Origin: Erodium maritimum
Taxonomy: Eukaryota; Streptophyta; Magnoliopsida; Geraniales; Geraniaceae
Assembly: GCA_963921825.1 (NCBI GenBank)
Contig: OY997588.1
Location: forward strand, 85,441,043-85,505,042
Reading direction: 5' to 3'
DNA: 64,000 nucleotides
Shown: piece after piece, positions 22,821 to 35,039 of the stretch
Numbering within the stretch: position 1 is the first letter of the stretch
How the letters are laid out: every line of letters starts with the position of its first letter
Made by a program: the position numbers and the translations under genes
The notes under the pieces: model-generated
Databases searched by the model: none
Told to the model about the DNA's origin: nothing
The model's input: only the letters and a program-made list of their open reading frames with translations

Positions 22821-25800
22821 TGTCACGCCCCAATTTCAGTAAAACCGAACAAGGGACGCGAACACTTTAAAACATAAAAACACTTGAAACCTGTTTTCAT
22901 TAAACACTTTAAAATACCAGTTTAGTTCAACAAAATAATAATTACAGTTACGACACGTCCCAACAAGTGGACAAAAGTACAGGTATCCGTCACTAGACTC
23001 AAAAGACAAGACCCGGACTCCGCTCCTAGCTACACAAGCTTCGAGAGCTCACCTAGTCCGTCCCACGAACAGTACCTGTAGGAAAAGCAGCTAGGGGTGA
23101 GCGTTCGCTCACCACCACGGATAACAGATTGACTACGGCATAATTAGCAGACAAACAAGTAATACCAACAACAACTTAACACCGGGGAACACCATCCCCA
23201 ACCCAAGTACTCTAACTGGACAAACACCCACGATGACCTTCCTCGAACGACTCAACACTCTGACACGTAAAGTAGATCTGACCCAACGATTGGCGACCTC
23301 TTCCAAGGACTCAAAAGAAAGTACGCAACACAAAACAACATCACAAGGGATCTCACACCAACCAAGATCACAAAGGATCGCACACCAAAACAAGATCACG
23401 AAGGATCGCACACCAAAACAAGATCACGGAGGATCACAAACCAGCTGCCAAGAACGCCCTTCCGGGACTCTAACCCGGTCAGGCCAACCCAAGAATGCTG
23501 CAACTTACCAGGACTCTAACCCGTAAGCCAGCCGGAAAATGCTGCAACTTACCGAGACTCTAACTCGTAAGCCAGCCGAAGAATGCTGCAACTTACCGGG
23601 ACTCTAACCCGCAAGCCCGCCAAGTGTGCTCACAAACCCAAACCACACACGCGCGGCCAGGACCCCTTTATTGGCGGGCGGGCCCCCTACCCCGTCTGAA
23701 CATGCAGACGCGTGTGCTCGTGGACCCCCGTTTCAGGAAGCGGGCCCCCAACCTCCGGTAACCACAAACACAATCACAAGCAAAATCAACAACCAGTAAC
23801 AGCACAGGTTCAACACTCACAGGCACTCATGGCCACCAAGACACTAACCGTAAAACTCGGACTCAACAGCCCCACAGGCACTCACGGCCTCCCAAGACAC
23901 ACCGACAGTAAGACACGGACTCAACAACCCCACAGGCACCCACGGCCTCCCAAGACACCAACCATAAAACACGCTTGCAACTTACCGAGACTCTAACTCG
24001 TAAGCCAGCTAAAGAAAGCTTGCAACCCCCTGAGACTCTAACTCGGTCAGGCCAGCCAAAGACACCAACATTAGTACACGGGCCCTCAAGGCCACCCAAA
24101 ACACCAACTTAAATGCACGGGCTCTCATGGCCACCCAAGACACCAATTCAAATACACGGGCTCTCAAGGCCATCCAAACTCAATCAATAAATAACACGGG
24201 CTCTCAAGGCCACCCAAAACACTAAATAAGCAATCAACCTCCGGCTTAACCAAGCCTCCAACAGTCCTAATATCAACAGTTTCTCAATCAACCTCCGGGC
24301 ATGGTCATATGCCTCCAGTAAAACAATTAACGCTAAGTTCTCTGCTCCTACGACACTACTAAGTGTCACATGCTTTTCTCAATAAACGCTACAATCCCGT
24401 ATCGCCTTTCTAATAATTCCTAAGTTCCCGTAACATGCTTTTCTAATAATTGCTACGTTCCCGTAACATGCATTTCTAATATTCGATAAACCTACTTCAC
24501 CCACGACACCCCGGTGTCACATGCAAATCTACTGTTAACTTTCCCTAGTTAGGGCCGAGATCCGGCTACTTTTCCCTACCTCAACTGAAGAGCAACCGCT
24601 ACGCTTCCTAGCTGCTGACGTTCTGGCTCGCTACCTCCGGGCTCCACTTCGATCGAAGCCGGACGCTAAAGGAAACACGAAAGCCATAGATTAATAACGG
24701 TTCCGCCGTTAAGTTAAAGGTCATGATTTATCCAGTTTTAAGACCGACAGTTGTCCCTTAAACTCGAGCGGGAGAAAAGCGGGATTACAACGAATCGGGT
24801 TCGAGCGTCCGCGCACCGAAACCGGTGCATGTTCCCAAGGGAGAATATCGAGGCACGGGTCCCAATGCACGGATATCGAGGCTTCCCGAGGTCTGATTCA
24901 TTGTTCCGCTATTATCCCGTTCAAGGTCCGATTTAACGTTCGGTTTAGTCGATCCACGCTTTCTAAAATCCGATCACAGATTGGTTCACTCACATCTCGA
25001 TTTACTAGTCCGTTTAAGACGCCCGTTTTCGTTTAAATCTGATTTTAACCCTGTTTAATTTAGAACCATTTTGATTTTCAGATCCTTTCTCGTTAAAACT
25101 TCTTTTGGTTCTCAAATCCCCATTTTCGTTCTTTTTTTTTGATAAACCGATTAATTAGCCAAAACCTTTCTGATCCTTTCGAAACTTAAGGAACAAAATT
25201 TAGATCTAAAGGAAGCGTTTTTGTTTGTCAAACCCGAACCACAACAACAATTATAGTGAATAAACTAACATTAATATCATTAATAACATTTCCGAACAAG
25301 ATAAACAGAGCCACCAAAAAGCTCGGGAAGGAAACAACAAAGTAGAGGAGGTCAGATTGTGTCCGGCCGACCACCGACGAAGACGCCGGCGACCAGCCTC
25401 ACAGGTGCACCGAAAGTTCACCTGAGAAAGGGACGGCTGGGCGATCTCGCCTCAGATCTGTGCCCAACGGTGAGGGCCTCGCCGGAATCGAACCCGAGAT
25501 GAGACAAAGGGGAAACGGCCGGCGGCGGAGGCTCTGGTCCGAGAAGACGAGGGAGAGAGGCGGGGCTCGGTGGCGAGGTCGTGGCCGGTCCTCTCCAGAT
25601 CGGAGACGACGGGTAGCTCGGTGGTGGTGCCGTGGCTGGACGGAGGCTCGGCCAACGGCGGCGGCGGCGACGTGAGCTGGAGAAGACAGGGGCGGTGGTG
25701 GCTCCGGTAGCTCGGGAGGGAGAGACGGGGAGGAGAAGACGAGGAGTGGGAGGAGCTGGCCGGACGTGGGAGGAGCTGGCCGGACGTGGGAGGCGGTTCC

Positions 25801-26115
25801 GGCGAGGGTGAGGTCGGGAGAGGAGATGGGCGGCTGAAGGAGAAGAGAATGAGAGGGATTAGGGTTTGAGGAGGAGGGGTGGGGTTTAAATACCCTGGGC
25901 TAACCCGAGTTGGGCCTCGGATGGGATTTGGGCCGCACGGCCCAAAACGCTTGTTGGCCTGCTCAGGTGGGGGTCGGGTCCTGCCTGGCCGGGTCTGCAG
26001 CTTGGGCCGGGTCCGGTCCGACCCAAAAGTTTTTTTTTTTCAGACTTTTCGAACCGCTTCCCGATCCCGTCAATTAAAACCCGTAAAAGGCAATTTAAAT
26101 TTTCAGGACTTTACA
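22821..26115 (-). mobile_element. Solo LTR copy B (3295 bp), inverted, inside DUF1985
   Basis: Read on the minus strand it starts TGTAAAGTCCTGAAAA at 26115 and ends AATTGGGGCGTGACA at 22821. Perfect 5-bp duplications CTTCA lie at 22816-22820 and 26116-26120. Removing it joins the DUF1985 frame at KKQLK to SKVFSTK. The 3' two thirds match copies A, C and D (tandem array about 23800-24240, palindrome 23096-23113). The 5' third is GC-rich and different, so B is a separate subfamily. The GC-rich frames at 25350-25900 are regarded as leader sequence, not genes. Confidence 0.78.
23096..23113. promoter_or_regulatory. Conserved palindrome in LTR copy B
   Basis: GGTGAGCGTTCGCTCACC is the exact inverse of the copy A palindrome at 17461-17478 and again lies beside CTGTAGGAAAAGCAGCTA, the inverted acceptor-like block. 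Conservation between diverged subfamilies suggests constraint. Confidence 0.6.
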
Positions 26116-27589
26116 CTTCAATTGTTTTTTATAAACTTTTTCCTCTAGAAAATTTCCACACCTCAGCCCCGATATTAAACAATATTCCTTCAAAGATAAT
26201 CTCACTGGCCTACATTGGACCAAAAACCAAATCTCGGACGACCGCTCCAATTTAATTTCTCGAAGTAACAATGCCTAAGGAATTTGACAAGAATGATCAC
26301 TATTCGGTTGGACGTCCAACAAATGCCGGAATGGAGATCGTCGCAGCTCTCTCAGGTGGACCTTTTCATCATTTAACTTCTCAAGTTCTCCCTTGATGAA
26401 CCTGGAAGTCGCCCCTAAATGACTTTTGACTGAAATCTTGTAGTCAAAATGTTCATTCTCGGCCAAAACAGGTTCAAAAGTAGGCACCTCAATTTGTACT
26501 ACTTATGCATTTTCTTGGCTTGAGCTGGAACTTTCTCCCTCAAAACTAGGAATTTCTTGTTCAGAGGAAATTTTCCTAGCACTTTCAACTTCTTCATCAA
26601 ATGAGTTTGACCTAGGATCTAGGGATGACAAACTTGCTTGGAAGGGTACACAGAAGGAATTACACAAAACAATTCAGCTGCAAAAATGTAATAACACACA
26701 TAGAACCACATAGAAGGGGGATATAATTTCCCGACAGCTAACCAGAACTGGTCTCAATTTTTCGACCTAACCATCCATTCGGGGAGATAATTACCAGACG
26801 TCGACCTAGGACAGACTACGACCTAGAAATCCCCTGATCCGTATCCAAGCATACCAATCCCCTAAATGCATACTTTCAGACCGAAATTAAATGTATCTAC
26901 ACAACAATTATACCTATCTAAGCATACAAAGGAATGGAAATCAGATGGGTTAGGGATTACTTACCATATCAGATCAGTGGGTAGCTCGGACAATACTGAA
27001 ACTGGTCGGAAAAGGAGAAGAACTGCAACTGGAACTTGATCCTCCAAGCTTGGAGATGACAACGACGAAGGAGAAGAGCAGAGATGAGTTGGGCGCCGGA
27101 AATCAGTTGGGTTTCGTGGGGTTTCGTTTGAGTTCAGGTGAAGAAACGTGAAGGAGGGGAAAAAAAAGAAAACAAGGCTGACTAGGATGGAGATGGGAGA
27201 GATTCGTGGTTTTTTGGCTAAGTGCTGAAAGGGTATAAGGGTAATATTATATTTTTTAGATACAAAAAGAAAATCAAAATGAAAAGAAAATAAGTTTGGT
27301 ATATTACGAGGTCTACCCTCCTAACACTTACAAAAAATAAGGCTCTTTCAGTAAAAATCTCGTTACTAGAGCATGTACATCAACCGGGGCAAGAGTAAGA
27401 GGCAGAACCCTTTGTTTATTGGACTGGATTAAGCTTATGTCCCTCTAAAATTGAAAGTGTTCCACATCAAGAGAGACAAGTATGGGGATCATGCTCCTAT
27501 TAAAATATTGACGGGATAATTAACTATGTTTTTGCTGAATTTGTTTTTTTAGTAAAAGTGCAATTCGTATTCCATTAAAGAGAGCTAGT

Positions 27590-28577
27590 TAAAGGGGACA
27601 GTTCCAAAATTTTTGTAGAGAACAAGGCTAAAGCGTTCCGCTACCTCTTTCAGAGGTTCTTCTCTTACCCTAACTAGGGTTCACGCTTCCGCCGCCCACC
27701 GATCCCACACCGTCCGCTGTAGCCGCCCAGATCCCTCGACCGTACTGCCCGACTGCACTCTCCTCCTCCACACCGCTCAAGTCTCCCCACCTTCCTCAGT
27801 CGACGACGATGGTCCACCCTTTGCACAACTGTCATGCCGGTGGAGGCAGCTCTCACCCGGGTATGCCACCGTTGTCGCCGGTGGTTCCTCACCGGGTCCC
27901 GCCTCCTCCCTTCGGCTTGGCCATGCGGCCAATGGCCATGCACTGACGGTGCAATTGGCCCATGAAAGGGGGGGCACACAGGCCCCCGTGGCCGTACTTG
28001 CAGCACCGGCTCGTAGAAGCTCCGCCGATGGATCTTCGTCCGGAACCGGGTGACCGTCTAGGGAGTCAACGCCCGGAACTGGCATGGTACCGGGCCGAGA
28101 TCTACCGGAGCGATCACCACCCGATGATGCTCACTGAGGAGGACTAGTTGAAGTAGACGGAGGCAGGGAAGCCTCTGATGCAGGGATGACCCGACCCGGC
28201 AGGGGTGGGTGGAGTCGATGTCAGACTATACCTACAAACCCGGGACAACCAGTGCTGAGAGGTCCCGGGCAGCCTACAACAACAACTCAGCTTTTTTATC
28301 TGCTTTATCTTTATCTGCATTATTTCTGGAACAATTTATTTTCTGTTTTGCTTAGGATTTTTCATTTCATGTCTCGCTGTTTTGAGACGTTGGTAAGGAG
28401 ATGTCCTGAGTTATTGCATACGATATCAAGTAGGCTATTGTTATGGGTCCATGAGCGCTGGGCCTGCTATGGTCGGCCCAGACATACATCTGGAACCCTG
28501 GGCGGTTACGCCCTATATTGTTTGATTACCTTTGGGTATTAATGCAATTCTCCGGTTACCCGTTTCAAAAAAAAAAA
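27590..28577 (+). mobile_element. About 1-kb LINE-like insertion with poly(A) tail
   Basis: The right end is a typical plant LINE tail: a GGGTATTAATGCAATT block and CGGTTACCCGTTTC followed by 12 A. Short direct repeats AGCTAGT lie at 27583-27589 and 28578-28584, consistent with a target duplication. The left end has a 5'-UTR-like TTACCCTAACTAGGGTTCAC and a GC-rich part. There is no endonuclease or RT region, so this is an internally deleted, non-autonomous LINE derivative rather than a simple 5' truncation. No clear product can be assigned to the GC-rich frames. Confidence 0.55.
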
Positions 28578-28578
28578 A

Positions 28579-31169
28579 GCTAGTACATGCTTGGGGCCTT
28601 GACGGGACAAACACAATAAATCTTAAACTAACATTAACGTCTATGACGTATTTTTTGAAGGCACCACTAGGGCAAACAGAAATTAAAGGGTACAGAATAG
28701 CACCACTGCTCAAGGTAGGGTCTGTGGACCACTGGGTCACCCGAGGGCGACACGTTTCTTCTACTGTAAAACCGAACATGTGGGTGTCAGAGCGACGATG
28801 GTAGACGTACTGACGAACACTACTCAAGGTAGGGCCTGTAGACCGCTTGGTCTCCCGAAGGCGACACGTTTCTTCTGCTGTAGCACCGAACGTGTGGACG
28901 TCAGAACGATGATAGTAGATGTAATTCAGGGATCCCTTCCCGCAAAATTCCTTGAATCCTTGGGTAGAAGCCCTGAACCTTCGCTCTCGAATCAGCATCC
29001 TTGCAATAAAGAACAACATAGGGAAAATAAAGTGAAACCAGATAATCATCGTACCCCAGAACTGTTAGAGATTGAGAAAAAAGCCTCGGTGGAGGAAACG
29101 GGGGCAGATACAATGATGGCGACTTCCCTGGCAGTTGTAGAGGCTGCATGATCTGCGCTAGAGAAGCAGACGGCAACCACCAGAACGCGCCGCCCGGCAG
29201 GACACCCAGAGCAAGGTCATGGGAAACATGCGACAACCCCCGGAAGAGATTTTCGCAACCAGGAGAGCAGTGAAGGCCCCTAAGATGAGGAGGGGTGGGG
29301 CCAACATGTGAGGATGTGCGCCAGGACAGCGGAGAAGGACCAGACATTAGCCGGGAGAGGTAGCCGGAACCTAGACTTGTGACACGAGGGAGAACTTGTC
29401 CTTCGCTTGCAAGGTGCACGACGACTGCCACAACAACGGGTTGTGGTGTAGTCGTCGTGCTCGAGATCCGGCTAGAGCTTCCAGGACAATATCAATGGAT
29501 GCTCGAAATCCCGGTGGCGCACTAGAGCATGACGACGGCTTCATGGAGGAAGGCGGCAGCATCATAGAGGAGGCTAGGGTTGAGAGGCCTCAAACCCTAG
29601 TAGAGAGGCTTATGGCTAAATCCATACACACCTTTTTGTTGAATTTGTTAAATTCATATTTAATTAACAAAATAACAAATAAAATAGAAATAAAATAAAT
29701 AAAATAAATTAATTAATATATAAATGTTAAAAATACATAATTAATTAATTAATGCAATTAAATAACTAAATGGATAATGAAACTTGAAATTTCATTACAA
29801 CTCGTCGTCATACATTTTTTATCGAATTAGAAAACTGATTTTTTTTAAATAAAAACTGATTTTTTAAATTTAAAACTCAAATTTTAAATTAAAAACAGAT
29901 TTTTTTAAATAAAAAAGTTTTTATATATTAAAAACTAATTTATATATAAAATGAAAAAAAGAAAAAAAAAAGGACGCGTGTCAATAGCAGAGAAGAGAAA
30001 GGAGAAGCACGAGGTAGCTTTTTGCCACGCACTCCGAACCTGCCCCCCGCGCCCCGCGTATTCGGCTCCCCACATCAATAGGAGCAAGAGGCAACTACCT
30101 CTTGGTCCCCCCCCCCCCCGCCTCATGCCCCTCCTCGATGTACATGCTCTTAGAGCATACACAATGACCACGCACCCGGATTCCGCGCCAGCGGTATCGT
30201 GGTTCGGAATTCGCACGATGTGGCATGCCTAAACCGTGGACCCCGGACCACGAACCTGCGGATCATGCGTCTGAGTGCAGCCCACGATGTCGAAAAAGGG
30301 ATCGAGGTGCGCGGATGCACAACTTTGTCGGCGCCCAAAGATTCTTTACACGTAATTTTTAAAAAGTAGTTTTTATTTTTTATTTATCTTTTGTTTTTTT
30401 ATATTTCTTATTAATTATATATTTAATTTTGATAAATATTCTTTTTTTTGTTAATTCTTTTTATTTTAAATTCTTTTATTAGTATATTTATTAACTATAT
30501 TTTCAGATTTTAATAAATAAATATTCATTTTTGTAATTTTATAAGTATTTTAAAATTCTCTTACTACTTTTTAAATATTCATGAATCTTTTTGTAAAAAA
30601 AGAAATAGTTTCTTATATGTTTTTATTTAATTTGGTTACGAGTAAAGAATTTCAAAAAAAAAAATTAACAATTTTTTGATGTACGAGTCATAAAATTAAT
30701 ATTTACCTCTGACAATCTTTACAGACATCTCACTACTGTATTCAAGTTTAATTTTCATTCTAGTTAGTTTATTTATTTATTAATTAATTTTTTTCAATCT
30801 TATTTAGTATTTAGTTAATTAAATATGAATTTAACAAATCCAACAAAAGAATAATTAATTATCCAGACAACATTTCTGCAAACCATGATCTCCATTCCTA
30901 CCCCCTTGATGTGGAACACTATAAGTTTTAGGGGGCAGATCACCATTCATCCTAATTGGGACTGGGATCCTGAACCGGGTGCAGTGCACCTTACATCCTG
31001 CATCTTGCCCCATTTGATGTACATTCTCTTAATGAAATGGCCTCAAAATCCACATTCCTTTGCACCATGACCTCCCAACTTCTATTCATTTTAATTTGTT
31101 TTGGAAAAAATTCAATATAACACCTTATTAAATATTTACTTTCAAAATAATACCACGACATTATTTTTA
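28579..31169. other. Gene-poor stretch with mixed GC-rich and AT-rich blocks
   Basis: 28687-28921 holds a twofold repeat (listed separately). 29000-29600 has open frames on both strands without recognisable domains. 29640-29960 and 30340-30890 are AT-rich. I see no gene here that I can support. Confidence 0.5.
28687..28921. repeat. Twofold repeat of about 105 bp
   Basis: Two blocks (about 28687-28805 and 28823-28921) share CTCAAGGTAGGG.CTGT, GGCGACACGTTTCTTCT, CTGTA, ACCGAACATGTGG and GTAGACGTA-like ends, with about 15% differences. The period is about 136 bp. Confidence 0.7.
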
Positions 31170-34100
31170 CAGTTTCATACCCAAACCAAACATTTACCAA
31201 CATTTTCATACCCAACCGTCAGTTTCAATTAACTTTCCGTCCAAACTAAGTAAAAAGTCCATAATACCCCTAATTATCAGTCAAATTTTCAAAGACACGT
31301 CATCCAGAAGCCACAAGAACTACAATTCATCATTCAAATCCACTGATCAACCACCACGGCTTCCTATACAATAAAGAATCATACTTAGTTCTAAACCAAA
31401 TACACCATATTCTAGTCCCTAACCAACGAGTTTGAAAATTAATTGAAATCATCAGATTGATAAACAAGTGAACAAGAAACAAAACTTTAAAACTCTAAAT
31501 CCATTTGAATCCATATGAAGAGACAGAAACAATCTAGAGCAAAAACTAGACCAAAATCAAAAGAATCTGGGATTTGTAAAATATAGTTAGCCCATTCACC
31601 TCTCAAAACCGACGAGAATCAAAATCAAGAGATAGTTTGAGAACGGAACAACACGCTAAATCTAACTTCAAGGGAATGAGTCTAATGGGAACTGAAACAT
31701 CCATAAAGACCAGATTATGAAGCCCACAAAAATAATCTGCTGAGATGTCCTTTAATGACCAAAAATACGTAAAAAAAATTTGATAAGCGAAAAGTTTTAT
31801 TAGGCAAACGTTCTACAAGAAAAGTAAAACGATGCAAGAAAAACAATCCTAAAAGGACCTTTTCCCCAAACCGAATATGCATAAGCAAACTAAAAACAAA
31901 AACAGAACAAGGAGCAAACTAAACAGGGCCCCACCCTCCTTACCTACTTCCTATCTGGATTCAAGCACAGAAATCGGTTAGAAACCGAAACAGGAGTTAA
32001 ATTTCCTGGATTCACTTCCGGAATAACCTCAATCTCGCTATCCTCGAAGTACTCCTCAACCTCAACCTGCTGTGGAGATTTAAAACCTGGAGAATTGGCA
32101 ACAATCTTTTTCACAAATCGCTTGCTAAAGCTCCACGAACCTTCTTTACTTTGTTTAGCAATATCAATATTGAAACCTCTCTCAGGATCCCCTTTATCAG
32201 CCGATGTTTTGGCTCTTGTCTGGTAAAAAACAGTTGGAGGGGCTGTCTTTTTTGGCTGTCCTTTTTTTGGACGACCACGCTTCTTTGGCACCTCTACGAG
32301 AATAATTTCTTTACTCAAAAGAATGTCTTTCCACAGACTATCTTGTAAAACTTGAGTGTCTGAAACAGAGCCCACGCCGACTATCGGTCTCAGATCAGTG
32401 TCAATGCGTTTAAAAACATCAAAAAAGCTCGGGTCGTTGACCGACTTCTTGGAACCTGAGCCCAGATCAGCATATGAATCCTTGGTGACAACCTGGTCCA
32501 TCCCACCTTCATGGGCTGCTAGATCTGATCCAGCAGCATCCATAACGTCTCCACTGTTCAAGCCCAACACAACCGGCCCTGGCTCTCTCACCCCTGACCC
32601 ACGCTCAAGCCCAACATTCTTAAGCAGTACCGGCCCAAGCACGGTGTCTTCTTCCCCACTCTTTGCAGAGTCCTGTCGCGCTCACGTCTCTAAAACAGGA
32701 AACACTCACGTTTCTCCCAAAGGAAATCGATTTAAACCATCGGGGATCACGGGAACGGTGATTGCGGGCGTAGATACAGGAAGATCAGAATTTCCGTAAC
32801 AGGTGATTCTGAAGATACAGACGTGATTTTCTGAGGATTCAGAAGTCCAGAAAATCTCTCTCCCTGCGTCGGACTTGCAGACGATGCGCACCCAAGCTCA
32901 GGAGCACCGATTTCCGGCGAAGCTTGTCGGGGAAGATCCGCCCCCACCGTGCCAGAAGTAAAACCCATGATGCCCTGTTCCGCTGATAGTAAAACAGGGG
33001 CACGGGCATGCTGATCCAAAACTGAATCTGGCCTAGCCATTGCTACCAAGAGGCTATAGCCGTTCAGGTTAAAACCATTGAGCACCTCTATCGCCTGTAA
33101 GGCCGACTCTTTGAGTTTAAACTCTAAAAAACCAAAATATTGACCCTTACGATTCGGTTTCTTTAGAACCTGAACTGACAGCACTTCACCGAAGACTCCC
33201 AATGAGTTCCGTACCCAGTCCGGTGATGTAGCATAAGGCAGATTGTAAATGAAAACCTTACCTCCTTTATTGTCATCGACCACCGGCAGAGAAGGATTGA
33301 CAACAGTTCCCTCGTGCATCACCTTCTGAGCCTCAATTCCCACATGAAGTTTCGGCTGTGAGCTGAGCAACTCAACCTCATCTTCAATTCTATTCTCTGA
33401 AAAAGGCTCTATAGAATCTGGTACAGCCTGAACCTTGGCCGGGGTCGTTCGAGGCCGTGCTTTCTTGGTCGCAACCTTCTTGGCCGGAACTGTCTTCACC
33501 TTTGCCTTTGCGTGTGCCTTGGTAGAAGACGGAGCAGACACCTCCTCCCCCGCAGAACGAGCCATGATTTGAACATAAGAACCATAGCTAGACACTAATA
33601 CCGAACAAAAATCTGTGAAGGAAATTGGCTTCCAACTCTGAGAGAGAACCATTAGTTCTATACTTTGTAAAAAAAATAATAATAATAAAATACGCAAAAA
33701 TTTAATCACTACATTTAAGAAATTTGAAATTAAATATGAAATCAAAACAAAATCCATAAAAGAAATCACTACAGAATCCGCGTTTGGAAGTGGATTTGTG
33801 GAGGAAGGAAAGGAAAGCCGGAGACGGGGAAGAACCCGACGAGGACCAAACCAAGCACATAACCCGTACTATAATGCCATGGAATATTGATGTAAAGGAC
33901 GAAAGGGCAGGGCATTCTGTAGAGAACCTATAGGTATATTTAGAGCGGAAGCTCTCCACCGTTCTTTGGCGACCATTCTGTAGAGTGTGAGTGGTTTGGT
34001 GTGGGCTGAGTGTTAGTATAGAGAGTTTCAATAGGTTAAATGTGCTTTTATATAAGGGTTTTTTTGGTCATTTTTTAATAATAAAAAATCATGTGCGAAG

Positions 34101-34189
34101 CACATGACTATTTTCCATCCAAAACTAACAGAAAGTTAACGGCTGGGCATGAAAGTGTTGGTAAATATTTGGTTTGGGTATGAAACTGC
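31170..34189. mobile_element. Inverted-repeat-flanked element carrying an RRM gene
   Basis: The left arm reads CAGTTTCATACCCAAACCAAA, ATTTACCAACATTTTCATAC and TAACTTTCCG. The right arm is its inverse (about 34118-34189) with few differences; the left arm has an 11-nt insertion. The arms enclose a broken gene on the minus strand. This is the layout of a gene-capturing DNA transposon (Pack-MULE-like), but I could not find a target duplication. The gene may instead be a LINE ORF1 that inserted between the arms. Confidence 0.5.
31944..33565 (-). pseudogene. RRM and AT-hook protein (LINE ORF1-like), broken
   Basis: From the start at 33565 there is a Lys/Ala-rich N-terminus (residues 1-45), then an RRM at about residues 103-178. 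RNP2 is VFIYNL (104-109) and RNP1 is KGQYFGFLEF (140-149). After a frame change near 32800 the coding continues in another frame with two TGA codons (32706 and near 32688) and then runs to 31944. That part includes an AT-hook-like KKRGRPKKG and an acidic tail. RRM-bearing ORF1 proteins occur in some plant LINEs, where they bind RNA, and that is the likeliest source. No endonuclease or RT follows downstream. A captured host gene cannot be excluded. Confidence 0.6.
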
Positions 34190-34956
34190 AACAATGATTT
34201 AGATTATAGATATATAGGGATGATTAGTAAATTTTATTGGTTTATTGAGCGATATAGAAACGTTTCTAGGATAGGTGTCCGGTTTGGGAAATTTAGCCAA
34301 GTGAAGAGTTGTGATAGACGGGTTGTGTTGTACGGTATCGATCGAGATATTATATGTGTTATTTGAATGTACATTATGGTTGAATATGTCTCTATCGGTC
34401 AAATATGTGCGGTATTCAACAGATGCATCGTAATTAATGATTATATAAGTTTGATTTGATATCTTCTTATTTTTAGGTATAGATGTGATCATGTAATAAT
34501 AATGAGAGGTTTACATTAAGATAGTACATAATGATACGTACTTGTTTTTGTTAAATATGAATAGTGCATTGCACAATGGCATACAACGACAAGTTACACT
34601 TTGACCTCAGGGTAGAGCATCGTTGAGGACGCAGAGGACAAGGTATTGTCCCGAAGAATAGCAAGAACACCCGTTTTCATATGGGGGTTCCACCTGATAG
34701 GGGTTCTTCTTCTTATCAACCTGGTCCATATATCCAGCCTTAGCCTAAGGTCATTTTGCTAATTCCCTTATAGGAGGAAGAAAAAAAAGAAAGAACAAGA
34801 GCATGATGTAGTAATAACTGAATTGTTCAAGGAGTTTGGACATATAATAGAGGAAGAAAAAAAATGGAATCAGCAAAGAAGAAGAGCAGCAACGGGATGG
34901 GGTAATTGCTGGATTATTCAAGAAGTTGAACAACAAATGGAGAATGATCGACTGTG

Positions 34957-35006
<50 letters not shown>

Positions 35007-35039
35007 GACTTGGAATGACTTTCTTGTTATGTATGACTA
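34190..35039. other. AT-rich spacer with TTA microsatellite
   Basis: No coding frame is recognised. A (TTA)n tract of about 50 bp lies at 34957-35006. Frames rich in Asn or Ile here come from that tract. Confidence 0.5.

Larger units (their letters stand above)
19867..26965 (-). pseudogene. DUF1985 / Ulp1 (peptidase C48)-like transposon gene, broken
   Basis: A 5'-UTR exon ends with donor GATATG|GTAAGTAA near 26965. Coding then runs through an N-terminal Ser/Glu-rich part, a DUF1985 domain (RSPFRHLLDV and, beyond it, RPVRLSLKEYCLISGLRCG), further DUF1985 sequence at 22370-22768, a short exon at about 22194-22354 and a long charged linker (22102-20690). The C-terminal Ulp1 domain is at 20608-19867. 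The protease His is seen in AHWVMVV and the Asp in VYDSD. At the catalytic Cys position (normally GDC before a Gly-Val) it reads GDSVVYAIKHYE, so the nucleophile is Ser. Stops occur at 26503, 26275 and 21584 and in the last exon, and frameshifts near 20730 and 20170. A solo LTR splits DUF1985. As a Ulp/SENP relative it would have cleaved a ubiquitin-like modifier. Confidence 0.85.
11383..27360. mobile_element. About 16-kb Mutator-like element carrying mudrA, an acidic gene and a Ulp1-like gene
   Basis: Degenerate inverted ends share GCCTTATTTTTT then TGTAAGTGT at about 11400-11423 and, inverted, at 27324-27343. The ends enclose a mudrA transposase on the plus strand and, convergently, an acidic-protein gene and a DUF1985/peptidase C48 gene on the minus strand. 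Mutator elements with Ulp1-like passengers are known in plants (the KAONASHI elements of Arabidopsis), so the combination is credible. Without the two solo LTRs at 14672-17749 and 22821-26115 the element would be about 9.6 kb. A 9-bp target duplication was not recognised, so the outer limits are approximate. Confidence 0.65.
27366..31035. other. Region bounded by degenerate inverted repeats
   Basis: The left side (27366-27480) has GAGCATGTACATCAACCGGG and AGTGTTCCACATCAAG. The right side (30880-31035) has the inverse, CTTGATGTGGAACACT and TGCCCCATTTGATGTACATT. An internal relative of the end, GATGTACATGCTC, occurs near 30138-30150. This suggests an old DNA transposon of 3.7 kb with later insertions. 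I found no transposase and no target duplication, so the call is tentative. Confidence 0.35.

Noticed and set aside
25350..25900. GC-rich ORFs in LTR copy B
   Set aside because: They lie inside a solo LTR with target duplications on both sides, have no recognisable domain, and frames on both strands look alike.
26116..26270. A 5' boundary of LTR copy B at about 26270
   Set aside because: The apparent TGTTAC start there is part of the DUF1985 coding sequence; the CTTCA duplication places the LTR end at 26115.
28901..29431. Minus-strand ORF of 176 codons
   Set aside because: It has no recognisable domain, is overlapped by plus-strand frames of similar length and lies in repeat-derived DNA.
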